64,000 bases of DNA, taken from assembly GCA_964468045.1 (NCBI GenBank), contig CAYXTO010000006.1, forward strand, positions 62,001 to 126,000. The letters are read 5' to 3'. Below are positions 50,437-59,361 of this stretch, piece by piece (position 1 is the first letter of the stretch; each line of letters begins with the position of its first letter). Position numbers and translations under genes: made by a program. The DNA comes from JAWKXU01 sp964468045 (GTDB taxonomy: Bacteria > Pseudomonadota > Alphaproteobacteria > Sphingomonadales > Sphingomonadaceae). The notes below the pieces were generated by a model, which was given only the letters and a program-made list of their open reading frames with translations, was not told the origin of the DNA and did not search any database.

Positions 50437-50973
50437 TCAGTGGCCGGGGTAATCCACCAGCGCTTCGGCCTTGATCGCTTCGCCGCGAAGGCGATCCGCG
50501 CCGCCAAGGTCGGGAAGATCGATCACGAACAGGGCATGCTCGACCCGGGCGCCGGCTTCGCGCAACAGGCGCGAGGCCGCAAGCGCCGTCCCACCCGTGG
50601 CGATGAGATCGTCCACCAGCAGAACGGCCTGGTCCCGTTCGATCATCGAAGGGTCTATTTCAAGCCGGTCCGTCCCGTATTCGAGCGCATAATCGATCCC
50701 GATCGTCGCCACCGGCAGCTTGCCGCGCTTGCGCACCGGCAGGAAGCCCACGCCCAGCCGGGCCGCGACCGCGGCGCCAAAGATGAAACCGCGCGCTTCG
50801 ATTCCGGCGATCAGCCCGGCACCCGTCGGCATCGCCCGGTCGGCCAGCGCATCCACTGTCGCACGCAGGCCTGGCCCATCGGCGATCAGACTGGTGATGT
50901 CGCGGAACAGGATGCCCGGCCGCGGGAAATCCGGGATGGTGCGGATCAGCGCCTTGATCTCATCTCCGGTCAT
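50437..50973 (-). CDS. apt: Adenine phosphoribosyltransferase
   Basis: Salvages adenine with PRPP to give AMP. The 178-residue length is usual. The PRPP-binding motif VLLVDDLIATGGTALAA (near residue 122) and GIEARGFIFGAAVAARLGVG (near 58) are intact, and PRPGILFRDIT is near 17. The ATG lies 13 bases after the T-run of the petABC terminator, so there is no room for a separate promoter in the gap. It is thus probably expressed by read-through or from within petC. Confidence 0.95.
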   Translation of the reverse strand: MTGDEIKALIRTIPDFPRPGILFRDITSLIADGPGLRATVDALADRAMPTGAGLIAGIEARGFIFGAAVAARLGVGFLPVRKRGKLPVATIGIDYALEYGTDRLEIDPSMIERDQAVLLVDDLIATGGTALAASRLLREAGARVEHALFVIDLPDLGGADRLRGEAIKAEALVDYPGH

Positions 50974-50985
50974 ATGCGCTCCCGA

Positions 50986-51024
50986 CGAAAAACGCCCCTC
51001 GCATCGCCGGGATGGAGGGGCGTT
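50986..51024 (-). terminator. Rho-independent terminator of petABC, just before apt
   Basis: AACGCCCCT and AGGGGCGTT form a 9-base-pair stem, with an inner CATC/GATG pairing in the 16-base loop, followed on the minus strand by TTTTTCG (the stem's last TT continuing into the run). It lies 41 bases after the petC stop. Confidence 0.85.
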
Positions 51025-51064
51025 GTAACCGCATCGTGCAGATCGACCGTCAGGCCTGCGGGCC

Positions 51065-51910
51065 TCAGCCCTTCTTGCCCTTCTTGTCGGCCCAGACCTG
51101 CTGCTTGGCGAGATAGGCCAAGACCGTCGCGAAGATCAGGAAGCCTAGCACCGGCCAGCCGGTCTGCTTGCGCTTGTCCAGCTTGGGCTCGGCGGTCCAG
51201 ACGAGGAACGCGGCCACGTCCTTCGCCATCTGATCCACCGTCGCCTTGGTCCCGTCGCCATAGCTGACCTGGCCTTCGCTGGTCAGCGGCGGAGCCATGG
51301 CCAGGTTCAAATTGGCGAAATAGGGATTGTAGTGCAGCCCTTCCGGAGTCTTCACATCCGGGAACTTCCTCAGCAATTCCGCCGGCTGCTTCTGATAGCC
51401 GGTCAGGAGCGAATAGACATAGGCCCCGCCATCATGGCGCGCCTTGGTCATCAGCGAGAGATCCGGCGGCACCGCATTGTTGTTCGCAGCGCGTGCGGCA
51501 ATGTCGTTCGGATAGGGATTCGGGAAATAGTCGGTCGACAGGCCGGGGCGCGTATTCGCCTCGCCGGTGTTCGGGTCGACGCCCGGAACCTGGAAGCCGG
51601 CGGCGATCGCCTTGATCTCCGGCTCGTTATAGCCGAGCGCGGCGAGATCGCGGAATGCGACGAAGTGCAGCGAGTGACAGGCGGAGCAGACTTCCTTGTA
51701 TACCTGGAGGCCGCGCTGAAGCTGCTGCTTGTCGAAACGGCCGAAGGGCCCGTCGCTGGCAAGGCTCAGCGCCCTGGGATGCTTTTGGAACTCGTGCTCG
51801 GCCGTAGGCGCGGCCGGCTCGGTGATGGCGGTGTAAGCGCCATTGCCGAAGGCCCACAGGACAGCGACCGTGAAGAACAGGCCGGCGAGGATACCGATAA
51901 GGCGAATCAT
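51065..51910 (-). CDS. petC: Cytochrome c1 of the bc1 complex
   Basis: A 281-residue haem subunit of ubiquinol-cytochrome c oxidoreductase. The N-terminal segment is a signal-anchor (LIGILAGLFFTVAVLWAFG). The haem motif CSACHSLHFVAFRDL is near residue 78, the Met-ligand region NLNLAMAPPLTSEGQVSYGDG near 200, and a C-terminal anchor (GWPVLGFLIFATVLAYLA) near 250. Operon order is petA-petB-petC, with 25 bases between petB and petC. Confidence 0.96.
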   Translation of the reverse strand: MIRLIGILAGLFFTVAVLWAFGNGAYTAITEPAAPTAEHEFQKHPRALSLASDGPFGRFDKQQLQRGLQVYKEVCSACHSLHFVAFRDLAALGYNEPEIKAIAAGFQVPGVDPNTGEANTRPGLSTDYFPNPYPNDIAARAANNNAVPPDLSLMTKARHDGGAYVYSLLTGYQKQPAELLRKFPDVKTPEGLHYNPYFANLNLAMAPPLTSEGQVSYGDGTKATVDQMAKDVAAFLVWTAEPKLDKRKQTGWPVLGFLIFATVLAYLAKQQVWADKKGKKG

Positions 51911-51935
51911 ATCAGATACTTTCTCTCAGCTCTGT

Positions 51936-53222
51936 TCACTCGGTTGTCGGGGCAAGCTGGGCCTTCTCGTCCGAACCCAGCACCGCCTCGGTGATCGAGA
52001 AGGGTAGCGGTTCGGGCCGTTCCACCATGGAGACGATCGGAAGGACCACCAGGAAGTGGAGGAAGTAATAGGCCGTCGCGATCTGGCTGATCATCACGTA
52101 GGGCTCTTCCGCCGCCGCGCCGCCGCAATAGCCGAGAACAGCCACGCAGGGCAGCAGGCCGAACCAGAAGAACTTGCGGAACAGCGGCCGGTAATTGCCG
52201 GAGCGCACGGGCGAGGTGTCGAGCCAGGGCAGCAGGAACCACACCAGGATCGAGGCGAACATGGCCAGCACGCCCATGAGCTTCGCCGGAATGAAGAAGA
52301 AGTCCGCGGTGAAGGCGCGCAGGATCGCGTAGAACGGCCAGAAGTACCATTCCGGAACGATATGCGCCGGGGTGCTCATCGGGTTGGCCGGAATGTAGTT
52401 GTCCGGGTGGCCCAGCGCGTTCGGCAGGAAGAACAGCATCAGGCAGTAGAGGATCAAGAAGATGCCCAGGCCGAAACCGTCCTTCGCCGTATAATAGGGA
52501 TGGAACGGCACGGTGTCGCTTTCGCTCTTCACTTCCACGCCGGTCGGGTTCGAGGAACCGGGAATGTGGAGCGCCCAGATGTGCAGGATCACCACGCCGG
52601 CGATCACGAAGGGCAGCAGGAAGTGCAGCGAGAAGAAGCGGTTGAGAGCGGCGTTGTCCGGAGCGAAGCCGCCCAGCAGCCAGATCTGCAGCGGCTCGCC
52701 CACCAGCGGGATCGCGCCGAACAGGCCGGTGATCACCTTTGCGCCCCAGAAGCTCATCTGGCCCCAGGGAAGGACGTAGCCCATGAAGGCCGTGGCCATC
52801 ATCAGCAGGAAGATCACGACGCCCAGCAGCCAGACCATCTCGCGCGGCGCCTTGTAGGAGCTGTAGTACAAGCCGCGGAAGATGTGGAGATAGACCACCA
52901 CGAAGAAGGCGCTGGCGCCATTGGCGTGCGCATAGCGCATCAGCCAGCCCCAGTTCACGTCGCGCATGATGTGCTCGGTCGAACCGAAGGCCACCAGCGC
53001 ATTGGGCGCATAATGCATCGCCAGGATGATGCCGGTGACGATCTGCAACGCGAGGCAGAAGCCGGCGAGAACGCCGAAGTTCCAGAAATAGTTGAGGTTA
53101 CGCGGCACCGGATAGCCCGCGCCGACCGCATTGTAGACCAGACGCGGCAGGGGAAGCTTTTCATCCAGCCACTTCATCAGCGGCTGTTTCGGCTCGTAAT
53201 GGTTCGCCCAGGGGAAGCTCAT
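51936..53222 (-). CDS. petB: Cytochrome b of the bc1 complex
   Basis: A 428-residue membrane subunit with eight hydrophobic segments carrying the two b haems. Haem-ligand histidines lie in LRYAHANGASAFF-type helix B (MRYAHANGASAFFVVVYLHI) and helix D (FFSLHFLLPFVIAGVVILHI). The Qo-site PEWY motif is present (IVPEWYFWPFYAIL, near residue 285), as is the GYVLPWGQMSFWGA loop. Located between petA and petC. Confidence 0.97.
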   Translation of the reverse strand: MSFPWANHYEPKQPLMKWLDEKLPLPRLVYNAVGAGYPVPRNLNYFWNFGVLAGFCLALQIVTGIILAMHYAPNALVAFGSTEHIMRDVNWGWLMRYAHANGASAFFVVVYLHIFRGLYYSSYKAPREMVWLLGVVIFLLMMATAFMGYVLPWGQMSFWGAKVITGLFGAIPLVGEPLQIWLLGGFAPDNAALNRFFSLHFLLPFVIAGVVILHIWALHIPGSSNPTGVEVKSESDTVPFHPYYTAKDGFGLGIFLILYCLMLFFLPNALGHPDNYIPANPMSTPAHIVPEWYFWPFYAILRAFTADFFFIPAKLMGVLAMFASILVWFLLPWLDTSPVRSGNYRPLFRKFFWFGLLPCVAVLGYCGGAAAEEPYVMISQIATAYYFLHFLVVLPIVSMVERPEPLPFSITEAVLGSDEKAQLAPTTE

Positions 53223-53238
53223 TGCTCTATTCCTTGCC

Positions 53239-53814
53239 TCAGCCGATCTTCACGACGGTGTCGGAAGTGAATTCATATTCCGGCACTTCCAGGTTCAGCG
53301 GCGCCGGACCTTTGCGGATACGGGCGGCCGTATCGTAGTGCGAGCCGTGACAGGGGCAGAAATAGCCGCCGAATTCACCCTTCGGCTCACCTTCGCCCGC
53401 GCCGAGCGGAACGCAGCCGAGATGGGTGCAGACACCCATCGTGATCAGCCAGTTCTCCCGCCCTTCCTTGGTGCGTTCCGCCAGCGTCTGGGGATCGCGC
53501 AAGGAAGAGGCCGGCACGGCGTTAGCCTCCGAGATTTCCTTCGGGGTCAGATTGCGGATGAAGACCGGCTGCTTGCGGAAAATCCCCTTGATCGCCTGTC
53601 CGGGCTGGATCGAGGAAATATCCATTTCAACCGTGCTCTCGGCCAGCACGTCGGCCGATGGAGACATCTGGCTGATCAGCGGGATCAAGGTGGCGATACC
53701 GCCGACACCCGCCGCACTCACCGCCGCGATATTGATGAAATCACGCCGCCTTACGCCTTCGCCCGCCATTTCGGCGAATCCCTCGGCGGTCGCGGAGCCA
53801 GTATTTTCTGCCAT
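53239..53814 (-). CDS. petA: Rieske iron-sulphur subunit of the bc1 complex
   Basis: A 191-residue subunit with one 2Fe-2S cluster. The twin-arginine-type export and anchor region is RRRDFINIAAVSAAGVGGIA (about 21-40). The cluster-binding boxes are CTHLGCVPLG (near residue 130) and CPCHGSHYD (near 157). First gene of petABC, with petB 16 bases downstream. Electrons go from ubiquinol via the cluster to cytochrome c1. Confidence 0.97.
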   Translation of the reverse strand: MAENTGSATAEGFAEMAGEGVRRRDFINIAAVSAAGVGGIATLIPLISQMSPSADVLAESTVEMDISSIQPGQAIKGIFRKQPVFIRNLTPKEISEANAVPASSLRDPQTLAERTKEGRENWLITMGVCTHLGCVPLGAGEGEPKGEFGGYFCPCHGSHYDTAARIRKGPAPLNLEVPEYEFTSDTVVKIG

Positions 53815-54011
53815 CAGCCCTGCCTTGCACTGCCGGCCCTGCCCCGCCTGAAAGACGAGCGAAGCCGGAAAAATCTATACAGTCGCGCCCGGAGGTGCCC
53901 CCCAATGCAATGATCGACACGGGTTTATCCCTCGCCGATGCCGACTTGGGCGGGCTGATAGACGCAAGGGGACCGATTGCCAACAGGCTTTTTGGCGCAT
54001 TTGGGTCAGGC

Positions 54012-54764
54012 TCATGCCGCAAGCCCGATCAGCGAGAATTGACGTCCGTAATTCCCCTCGCCGCGATGCGTCGCGCGGCGATAGGAGAAGAACCTTTCCT
54101 CGTCCGCATAGGTATCCAGCCCGAGCCGCTCCACGCCACCGACCCCCGCGTCGGCAAGGCGCCGCGCAACGAATCCCTCGAGGTCGAACTGGTAATGATC
54201 GGGACACCCCGGAGCGAAGAAAGATCGGTCGCGCAGATCGAACCGCTCGCGAAAGTCCCGCCCGACCTCATAGCTGGCCTGCGCGATGCAAGGCCCGATC
54301 GCGGCCTCGATCCCGTCGCGCCGCGCGCCGAGCGCCTCCATCGCGGCCACCGTCGATTCGATCACTCCGTCATGGGCGCCCTTCCAGCCGGCATGGGCGG
54401 CGCCCACCACCCCGGCTGCGCGATCGGCCAGCAGCACCGGCGCGCAATCGGCCGTCACTATGCCCAGAACCAGCCCGCGCCGCCTGGTGACGAGCGCATC
54501 GGCCCGGGGCCGGGCATCCTCGTTCCAGGGTTCGTCGACGATCACCGCATCCGGCGAATGCACCTGATAGACCGTGACCAGCCGGGCGCCCGGCAGGACG
54601 GCCTGCGCGGCGCGGCGGCGATTCTCCGCGACCGCCGCCCCATCGTCGCCCGCTCCCAACCCGACATTGAGGCCCGCCGCAATTCCCCGGGAAACGCCGC
54701 CGCGCCGGGTGAGAAATCCATGCGGAAGCCCGGACAATATCGCCGCCCCAATCGCTTCGGGCAT
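54012..54764 (-). CDS. pgeF: Peptidoglycan editing factor PgeF (YfiH/laccase-domain family)
   Basis: A 250-residue protein that fits the YfiH family; PgeF removes misincorporated L-Ser from UDP-MurNAc tripeptide-type precursors. Family motifs include HGFLTRRGGVSRG (near residue 15), VTADCAPVLLADRAAGVVGAAHAGWKGAHDGV (zinc ligands Cys and His, near 110) and IGPCIAQASYEVG. The start ATG follows the pepN stop by one base (TGACATG); a TTG three codons earlier would overlap pepN. Likely co-transcribed with pepN. Confidence 0.92.
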   Translation of the reverse strand: MPEAIGAAILSGLPHGFLTRRGGVSRGIAAGLNVGLGAGDDGAAVAENRRRAAQAVLPGARLVTVYQVHSPDAVIVDEPWNEDARPRADALVTRRRGLVLGIVTADCAPVLLADRAAGVVGAAHAGWKGAHDGVIESTVAAMEALGARRDGIEAAIGPCIAQASYEVGRDFRERFDLRDRSFFAPGCPDHYQFDLEGFVARRLADAGVGGVERLGLDTYADEERFFSYRRATHRGEGNYGRQFSLIGLAA

Positions 54765-54765
54765 G

Positions 54766-57408
54766 TCAGCCAAGGCTGCGCATAACCTGCTCGTAGGTAT
54801 CGCGGGAAAGCCGGTCCACCCTCGATATGCGCTCCAGCTGCGCCCGCATCAGGGCCGAGCGAACCGGCTCGATCCGGCGCCAGCGCCCCAGTGGGGGGAC
54901 GAATCGCGCGGCTGTCTGCGCGTTGATCGGATCGAGATCGATGACCAGGTCCGCGATCATGCGATAGCCTTCGCCGTCTGCGCTGTGGAAGCCATGCGGA
55001 TTGGCGGCGAAGGCCATGTACAGCGAACGCACCCGGTTGGGATTGTTCAGCGTGAAATCGGGATGCCGGGCCAGCGCCTTCACATGATCCAACACGTTGG
55101 GATGGAGCGAAGCCGCCTGGATCGAGAACCACTTGTCGATGACCAGCGCATTGCCGTCATAGCGGGCGCGGAAATCGGCCAGCAACTCCTCGCGCTCGAG
55201 CGCATCGAGGCCCGCCAGCACCATCAGCGCGCCCTGCCGGTCGGTCATGTTGTCGGCCGCGCGATACTGGGCGGCGGCGAGGCCGGCGGCAAGGGCGGGA
55301 TCGCCGGCGGCCAGGTAGACCAGGGCCTGGGTCCTTATCTTGCGCGCGCCGCGTGCCGCCGCATCCCGGCCCGAGCCCGCTTCGCCGGTGCGCTGGTGCA
55401 GCGCGAAGAACCTTTCCTTCAGATTCGCGCCGAGCCAGGCCTTCAGCCCTTCGCGCGCGCCGTGAATGGCGCCCGGATCGGCGATCAGCAGCTGTTCGGC
55501 GAGATAGGCCTCGCCGGGCAGGATCATCAATTCGCCGCGCATCAGATCGTCGAGAGCGGGATCCTCGATGATGGCCGCAAGCGCATCGCCCACGGCGGCG
55601 CGGCCGCTCGCGCTGTCGCCGCCATCGACCACCGCGGTCAGATGCTGGACCACCAGGCTCTGCATAGCCTCGTAGCGGGCGAAGGGATCGTCGTCATGGG
55701 CAGCGAGGAATACCAGATCCTCCTCCGGGACATGGCGTTCCACCGCGACCGGCGCGGAGAAGCCGCGATTGATCGAAAGCACGGGCGGCTGCGCGAAGCC
55801 ATCGAAGGTGAAGCTGCGCTCTTCAGCATCCAGCACGACGAGCTGCTCGCCCCGATGGCCACCGCTCTCCCGGTCGAACAGGGCAAGCCGCAAGGGAATC
55901 GGCATGGGCCGCTTCTCCGCCTGCCCCGGCGTCGCCGGGACCGCCTGCGCCAGCGTGAGCACCGCCTTGCCACCGCCATGCTCCAGCTTCACCGTGAGTT
56001 TCGGAGTGCCGGCCTGCGCATACCACAGGCGGAATTGCGAAAGGTCCAGGCCGGCGCCATCCTCGATCGCCCGGATGAAATCCTCGCAGGTCGCGGCCTG
56101 GCCGTCATGCCGCTCGAAATAGAGGTCGCAGCCCTTTCGGAAAGCATCCGGCCCGGCCATGGTCCGCATCATGCGGATCACTTCCGCGCCCTTGTTGTAG
56201 ACCGTGGCGGTGTAGAAATTGGAGATTTCCTGATAGCTGTCGGGCCGGATCGGATGGGCCAGCGGGCCGCTGTCCTCTGGAAACTGGGCGGAGCGCAGGA
56301 TGCGCACATCCTCGATCCGCTTCACGCTTGCCGAGCCCATGTCCTGGCTGAACAGCTGGTCCCGCAGCACGGTGAAGCCTTCCTTCAGGCTGAGCTGGAA
56401 CCAGTCCCGGCAGGTCACGCGATTGCCCGACCAGTTATGGAAATACTCGTGGGCGATCACGCTCTCGACCGCATCGTAATCGCCGTCGGTCGCGGTTTCC
56501 GGGTCGGCCAGCACATAGCGGGTGTTGAAGATATTGAGGCCCTTGTTCTCCATCGCGCCCATGTTGAAATCAGAGACGGCGACGATGTTGAACCTGTCGA
56601 GATCGTATTCGCGGCCGAACGCCTCCTCATCCCATTTCATGCTGTTCTTCAGCGACTGCATGGCATGGCCGGTGCGTTCCAGATCGCCTTCCCGCACCCA
56701 GATGGCGAGATCAACCCTGCGCCCGCCGCAGGTGACGAAGGTGTCGCGATTGGCGACGAGATCGCCCGCCACCAATGCGAAGAGATAGCAAGGCTTGGGC
56801 CAGGGATCGTGCCATTCGGCCCAGTGCGTGCCATCGCCGGTATCGCCAGACGCAGCAAGGTTGCCATTGGACAGCAGGATCGGGAACAGCCCCTTGTCCC
56901 CGGTCATCCGCACCTTGTAGGTGCTGAGCACATCCGGACGATCGGGAAAGAACGCGATCCGCCGGAAGCCTTCCGCCTCGCACTGGGTGCACAGCATCCC
57001 GTTGGAAGCGTAGAGGCCCATCAACTGGCTGTTCGCCGCCGGCTCGATCTCCGTCACCACCGCCACTTCATGGTCCGCGCCGGGCAAGGTGATCAGAAGA
57101 TCGGCCCCGTCCATCGTCCAGCTGTTGTTCGGCTCGCCATCCACCAGGACCGAAAGCGGCGTGAGACCGTCGCCATTCAAGCGAATGACGGGATCGGTAT
57201 CGCCAGCGGGATTGCGCACGACCTCCAGCACGGCCGACACGCGGGTGCGTTCCAGCCCCAGCGCGAAATCCAGCGACACTTCGGGCACCAGCCAGGCCGG
57301 CGGAAGATAATCCTCCCGCCGGATGACGCGCGGCGCCTGCGGAGCGACCGCGGCGTCCGCCTGCTCCGGATTTCCCTCGGGCACGGTGGGGTCTTGCACG
57401 ATATCCAT
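54766..57408 (-). CDS. pepN: Aminopeptidase N
   Basis: An 880-residue zinc metallopeptidase (M1 family) that removes N-terminal residues from peptides in the cytoplasm. The GAMEN substrate loop (FNMGAMENKGLNIF, near residue 255) and the zinc site VIAHEYFHNWSGNRVT (HExxH, with downstream Glu, near 290) are intact, and the C-terminal helical ERAP1-like domain is complete. The gene is divergent from the SDR-like gene and is followed at once by pgeF. Confidence 0.97.
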   Translation of the reverse strand: MDIVQDPTVPEGNPEQADAAVAPQAPRVIRREDYLPPAWLVPEVSLDFALGLERTRVSAVLEVVRNPAGDTDPVIRLNGDGLTPLSVLVDGEPNNSWTMDGADLLITLPGADHEVAVVTEIEPAANSQLMGLYASNGMLCTQCEAEGFRRIAFFPDRPDVLSTYKVRMTGDKGLFPILLSNGNLAASGDTGDGTHWAEWHDPWPKPCYLFALVAGDLVANRDTFVTCGGRRVDLAIWVREGDLERTGHAMQSLKNSMKWDEEAFGREYDLDRFNIVAVSDFNMGAMENKGLNIFNTRYVLADPETATDGDYDAVESVIAHEYFHNWSGNRVTCRDWFQLSLKEGFTVLRDQLFSQDMGSASVKRIEDVRILRSAQFPEDSGPLAHPIRPDSYQEISNFYTATVYNKGAEVIRMMRTMAGPDAFRKGCDLYFERHDGQAATCEDFIRAIEDGAGLDLSQFRLWYAQAGTPKLTVKLEHGGGKAVLTLAQAVPATPGQAEKRPMPIPLRLALFDRESGGHRGEQLVVLDAEERSFTFDGFAQPPVLSINRGFSAPVAVERHVPEEDLVFLAAHDDDPFARYEAMQSLVVQHLTAVVDGGDSASGRAAVGDALAAIIEDPALDDLMRGELMILPGEAYLAEQLLIADPGAIHGAREGLKAWLGANLKERFFALHQRTGEAGSGRDAAARGARKIRTQALVYLAAGDPALAAGLAAAQYRAADNMTDRQGALMVLAGLDALEREELLADFRARYDGNALVIDKWFSIQAASLHPNVLDHVKALARHPDFTLNNPNRVRSLYMAFAANPHGFHSADGEGYRMIADLVIDLDPINAQTAARFVPPLGRWRRIEPVRSALMRAQLERISRVDRLSRDTYEQVMRSLG

Positions 57409-57463
57409 AGAATTCCTGTCTTAGGTCCTTTCACCGGGTCGTCCAGTGGGTACAACGCGGCTC

Positions 57464-58267
57464 ATGCCGCATATGTTCATTTTCGGACTGGGCTACTCCG
57501 CCGGCCGCGTCGCCGTCCATCTGCGCCAGGCGGGCTGGACGCTCGACGCGACGGGGCGGGCCGGCAATCTGGATTTCGCTGATGGCGCCGCGATCCGATC
57601 CGCGCTGCGCAAGGCCAGCCATGTGCTGTCGTCGGTGCCGCCGGGCGCGGACGGCGATCCGGTGCTGGATGTGTATGGCGCGGATCTTGCCGGCAAATGG
57701 CTGGGCTACCTCTCGTCGACCGGGGTCTATGGCGACACCGGCGGGGCCTGGGTGGACGAAAGCGCGCAGATCGGCGGCGGCCGGCGCTCCGCCCGCGCGC
57801 AAGCCGATGCAGGCTGGCTGGAGCTGGGCGCCCGCGTGTTCCGCCTGCCCGGCATCTACGGGCCGGGGCGCAGCGCGCTGGAGCGCGTGCGGGAAGGCCG
57901 CGCACACCGGATCGACCTGCCGGGCCAGGTCTTCAGCCGGGTGCATGTGGAGGACATCGCCGGCGGCGTGCTGGCCGCGATCACAAGCGCCGCGCCGCCC
58001 GGGGCCTACAATCTGGCGGACGACCTGCCCTGCGACCAGAACCGCGTGATCGAGGAGGCGTGCCGCCTGACCGGCGCACTGGTGCCGCCGCTGCGGCCGC
58101 TCGACGAGGCCGGCCTCTCGCCCATGGCCCGCGCCTTCTATGCGGAGAACCGCCGCGTCGCCAACGGCAAGGCCAAACGCATCCTTGGCTGGCGGCCGCG
58201 CCATCCTACATATCGGGAAGGTCTGCGAGCGGTGCTGGCCGCGGAAAGGGAACAGGCAGGACAATGA
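57464..58267 (+). CDS. NAD(P)-binding SDR-type protein (YeeZ-like)
   Basis: A 267-residue extended/atypical SDR protein with a Rossmann start MPHMFIFGLGYSAGRVAVHL and the segment YLSSTGVYGDTGGAWVDES (near residue 85) in place of the classical catalytic motif; GIYGPGRSALERVREG follows. It resembles the E. coli YeeZ group, of unknown function. A GTG 18 bases upstream is an alternative start. Its stop overlaps the GNAT gene (ATGA). Confidence 0.82.
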   Translation: MPHMFIFGLGYSAGRVAVHLRQAGWTLDATGRAGNLDFADGAAIRSALRKASHVLSSVPPGADGDPVLDVYGADLAGKWLGYLSSTGVYGDTGGAWVDESAQIGGGRRSARAQADAGWLELGARVFRLPGIYGPGRSALERVREGRAHRIDLPGQVFSRVHVEDIAGGVLAAITSAAPPGAYNLADDLPCDQNRVIEEACRLTGALVPPLRPLDEAGLSPMARAFYAENRRVANGKAKRILGWRPRHPTYREGLRAVLAAEREQAGQ

Positions 58268-58557
58268 GCGAGACAGTCGAAATCATCCACCACGGCGACG
58301 GGAACGGCGGCGAATACCGTGCGATCGTGCCCGGCAGCGAACACATCGGCCGGATGACCTGGCGCAAGGTCGGGGGCGCCCGGCTGGTGGATCACACCAT
58401 CGTGCCGCCCGAGATCGGCGGGCGTGGCATCGCGGCGCAACTGGTCGAGGCGATCGTCGCGGACGCGCGCGAACAGGGGTTCAAGGTCATTCCCCAATGC
58501 AGCTATGTCGCCGCGGCCTTCCGCCGCCATCCCGAATGGCAGGACCTGCTCTCCTGA
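58264..58557 (+). CDS. Small GNAT-family N-acetyltransferase-like protein
   Basis: A 97-residue protein of the short GNAT type (NATD1/YidJ-like). The acetyl-CoA-binding segment is VPPEIGGRGIAAQLVEAIVA (near residue 45), and the sequence continues with IPQCSYVAAAFRRHPEWQDL near 78. The substrate is unknown. Its ATG overlaps the SDR-like gene stop by four bases, so the two are co-translated. Confidence 0.88.
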   Translation: MSETVEIIHHGDGNGGEYRAIVPGSEHIGRMTWRKVGGARLVDHTIVPPEIGGRGIAAQLVEAIVADAREQGFKVIPQCSYVAAAFRRHPEWQDLLS

Positions 58558-58573
58558 GCAGCTCCCCGGGCCG

Positions 58574-59206
58574 TCAGCCCTGCCGGCTTTCGGCCACCTC
58601 GCGCAGCAGGCGGTCCCGCGTGCCCGGGAGATCGAGCGCGAGCAGGCGCAAGGCTCCGCCCCGGCGCAAGGCAGCGCGGAACTGGCGATCGTCGATATCG
58701 CCCTGCGCCCAGGTCTCGAGCGCGCCGGAAGTCAGATAGAGCATGTCCTGGGCCAGCTCGGTCTTGAGGATATCCCGCTCCGGCCACCGCGCGAAGACCG
58801 CATCCAGCGCGTGATGCCAGAACGCCACGCTCATCTCCATGAACCGGGGGCGGTTCAGCTCGTCCTTGATCCCGAACAGGTGTCGCAACAGCGCGCCATG
58901 CAGGGTGGGATTGGACAGGTAGATCGAAGAGACGCTGTCGATCGAATTCAGGAAAGCGTCGATCGGATCCTCGGCGGCGTGGATTTCCAGGCCGGTATCG
59001 ACCGTCTCCACGATCTCATTGAGGATATGATAGAGCAGCGAGGATTTGGAGCCGAACTGGTTGTAGATCGTCTGGATGCTCACGCCGGAAATGCCGGCGA
59101 TATCCTCCATGGAGAATTCGGTGCTCCCATGCAGCTGGAGCAGCGACTTCGTCGCATTGACGATCGAATCCCTTCGATTCTGCTTGCCTTGGTCGCGTTT
59201 GCTCAT
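58574..59206 (-). CDS. TetR-family repressor
   Basis: A 210-residue regulator. The N-terminal helix-turn-helix is FSMEDIAGISGVSIQTIYNQFGSKSSLLYHI (about residues 30-60), following a basic start MSKRDQGKQNRRDSIVNATK. The rest is a ligand-binding helical domain. An in-frame ATG 11 codons upstream is less likely. Divergent from the EthD-like gene across 155 bases that contain a good sigma-70 promoter, so it probably represses that operon and itself. Confidence 0.9.
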   Translation of the reverse strand: MSKRDQGKQNRRDSIVNATKSLLQLHGSTEFSMEDIAGISGVSIQTIYNQFGSKSSLLYHILNEIVETVDTGLEIHAAEDPIDAFLNSIDSVSSIYLSNPTLHGALLRHLFGIKDELNRPRFMEMSVAFWHHALDAVFARWPERDILKTELAQDMLYLTSGALETWAQGDIDDRQFRAALRRGGALRLLALDLPGTRDRLLREVAESRQG

Positions 59207-59267
59207 TCCACCCTCGAAAACCCCCGTACAGGCAATCACCCGTCATCTCAAACCTGCATTTGGCCGC

Positions 59268-59296
59268 TTGACGGGCAGGATGCACAAAATTAGAAT
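59268..59296 (+). promoter_or_regulatory. Sigma-70-type promoter of the EthD / luciferase-like operon
   Basis: TTGACG, 17 bases, TAGAAT. Immediately downstream, TTGATTCAA (59296-59304) has near dyad symmetry and overlaps the probable transcription start, a plausible TetR operator. Distance from the -10 box to the start codon is 65 bases. Confidence 0.6.
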
Positions 59297-59361
59297 TGAT
59301 TCAAATTATATCAGGGTGCGCCTCGCCGGTCGGGGCCAGACTCCAAAGACGGCGAGGATCC

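Noticed and set aside
54574..57582. Plus-strand open frame of about 1000 codons opposite pepN
   Set aside because: pepN has all its catalytic motifs in the other direction; the antisense frame has no recognisable domain and is a GC-bias shadow.
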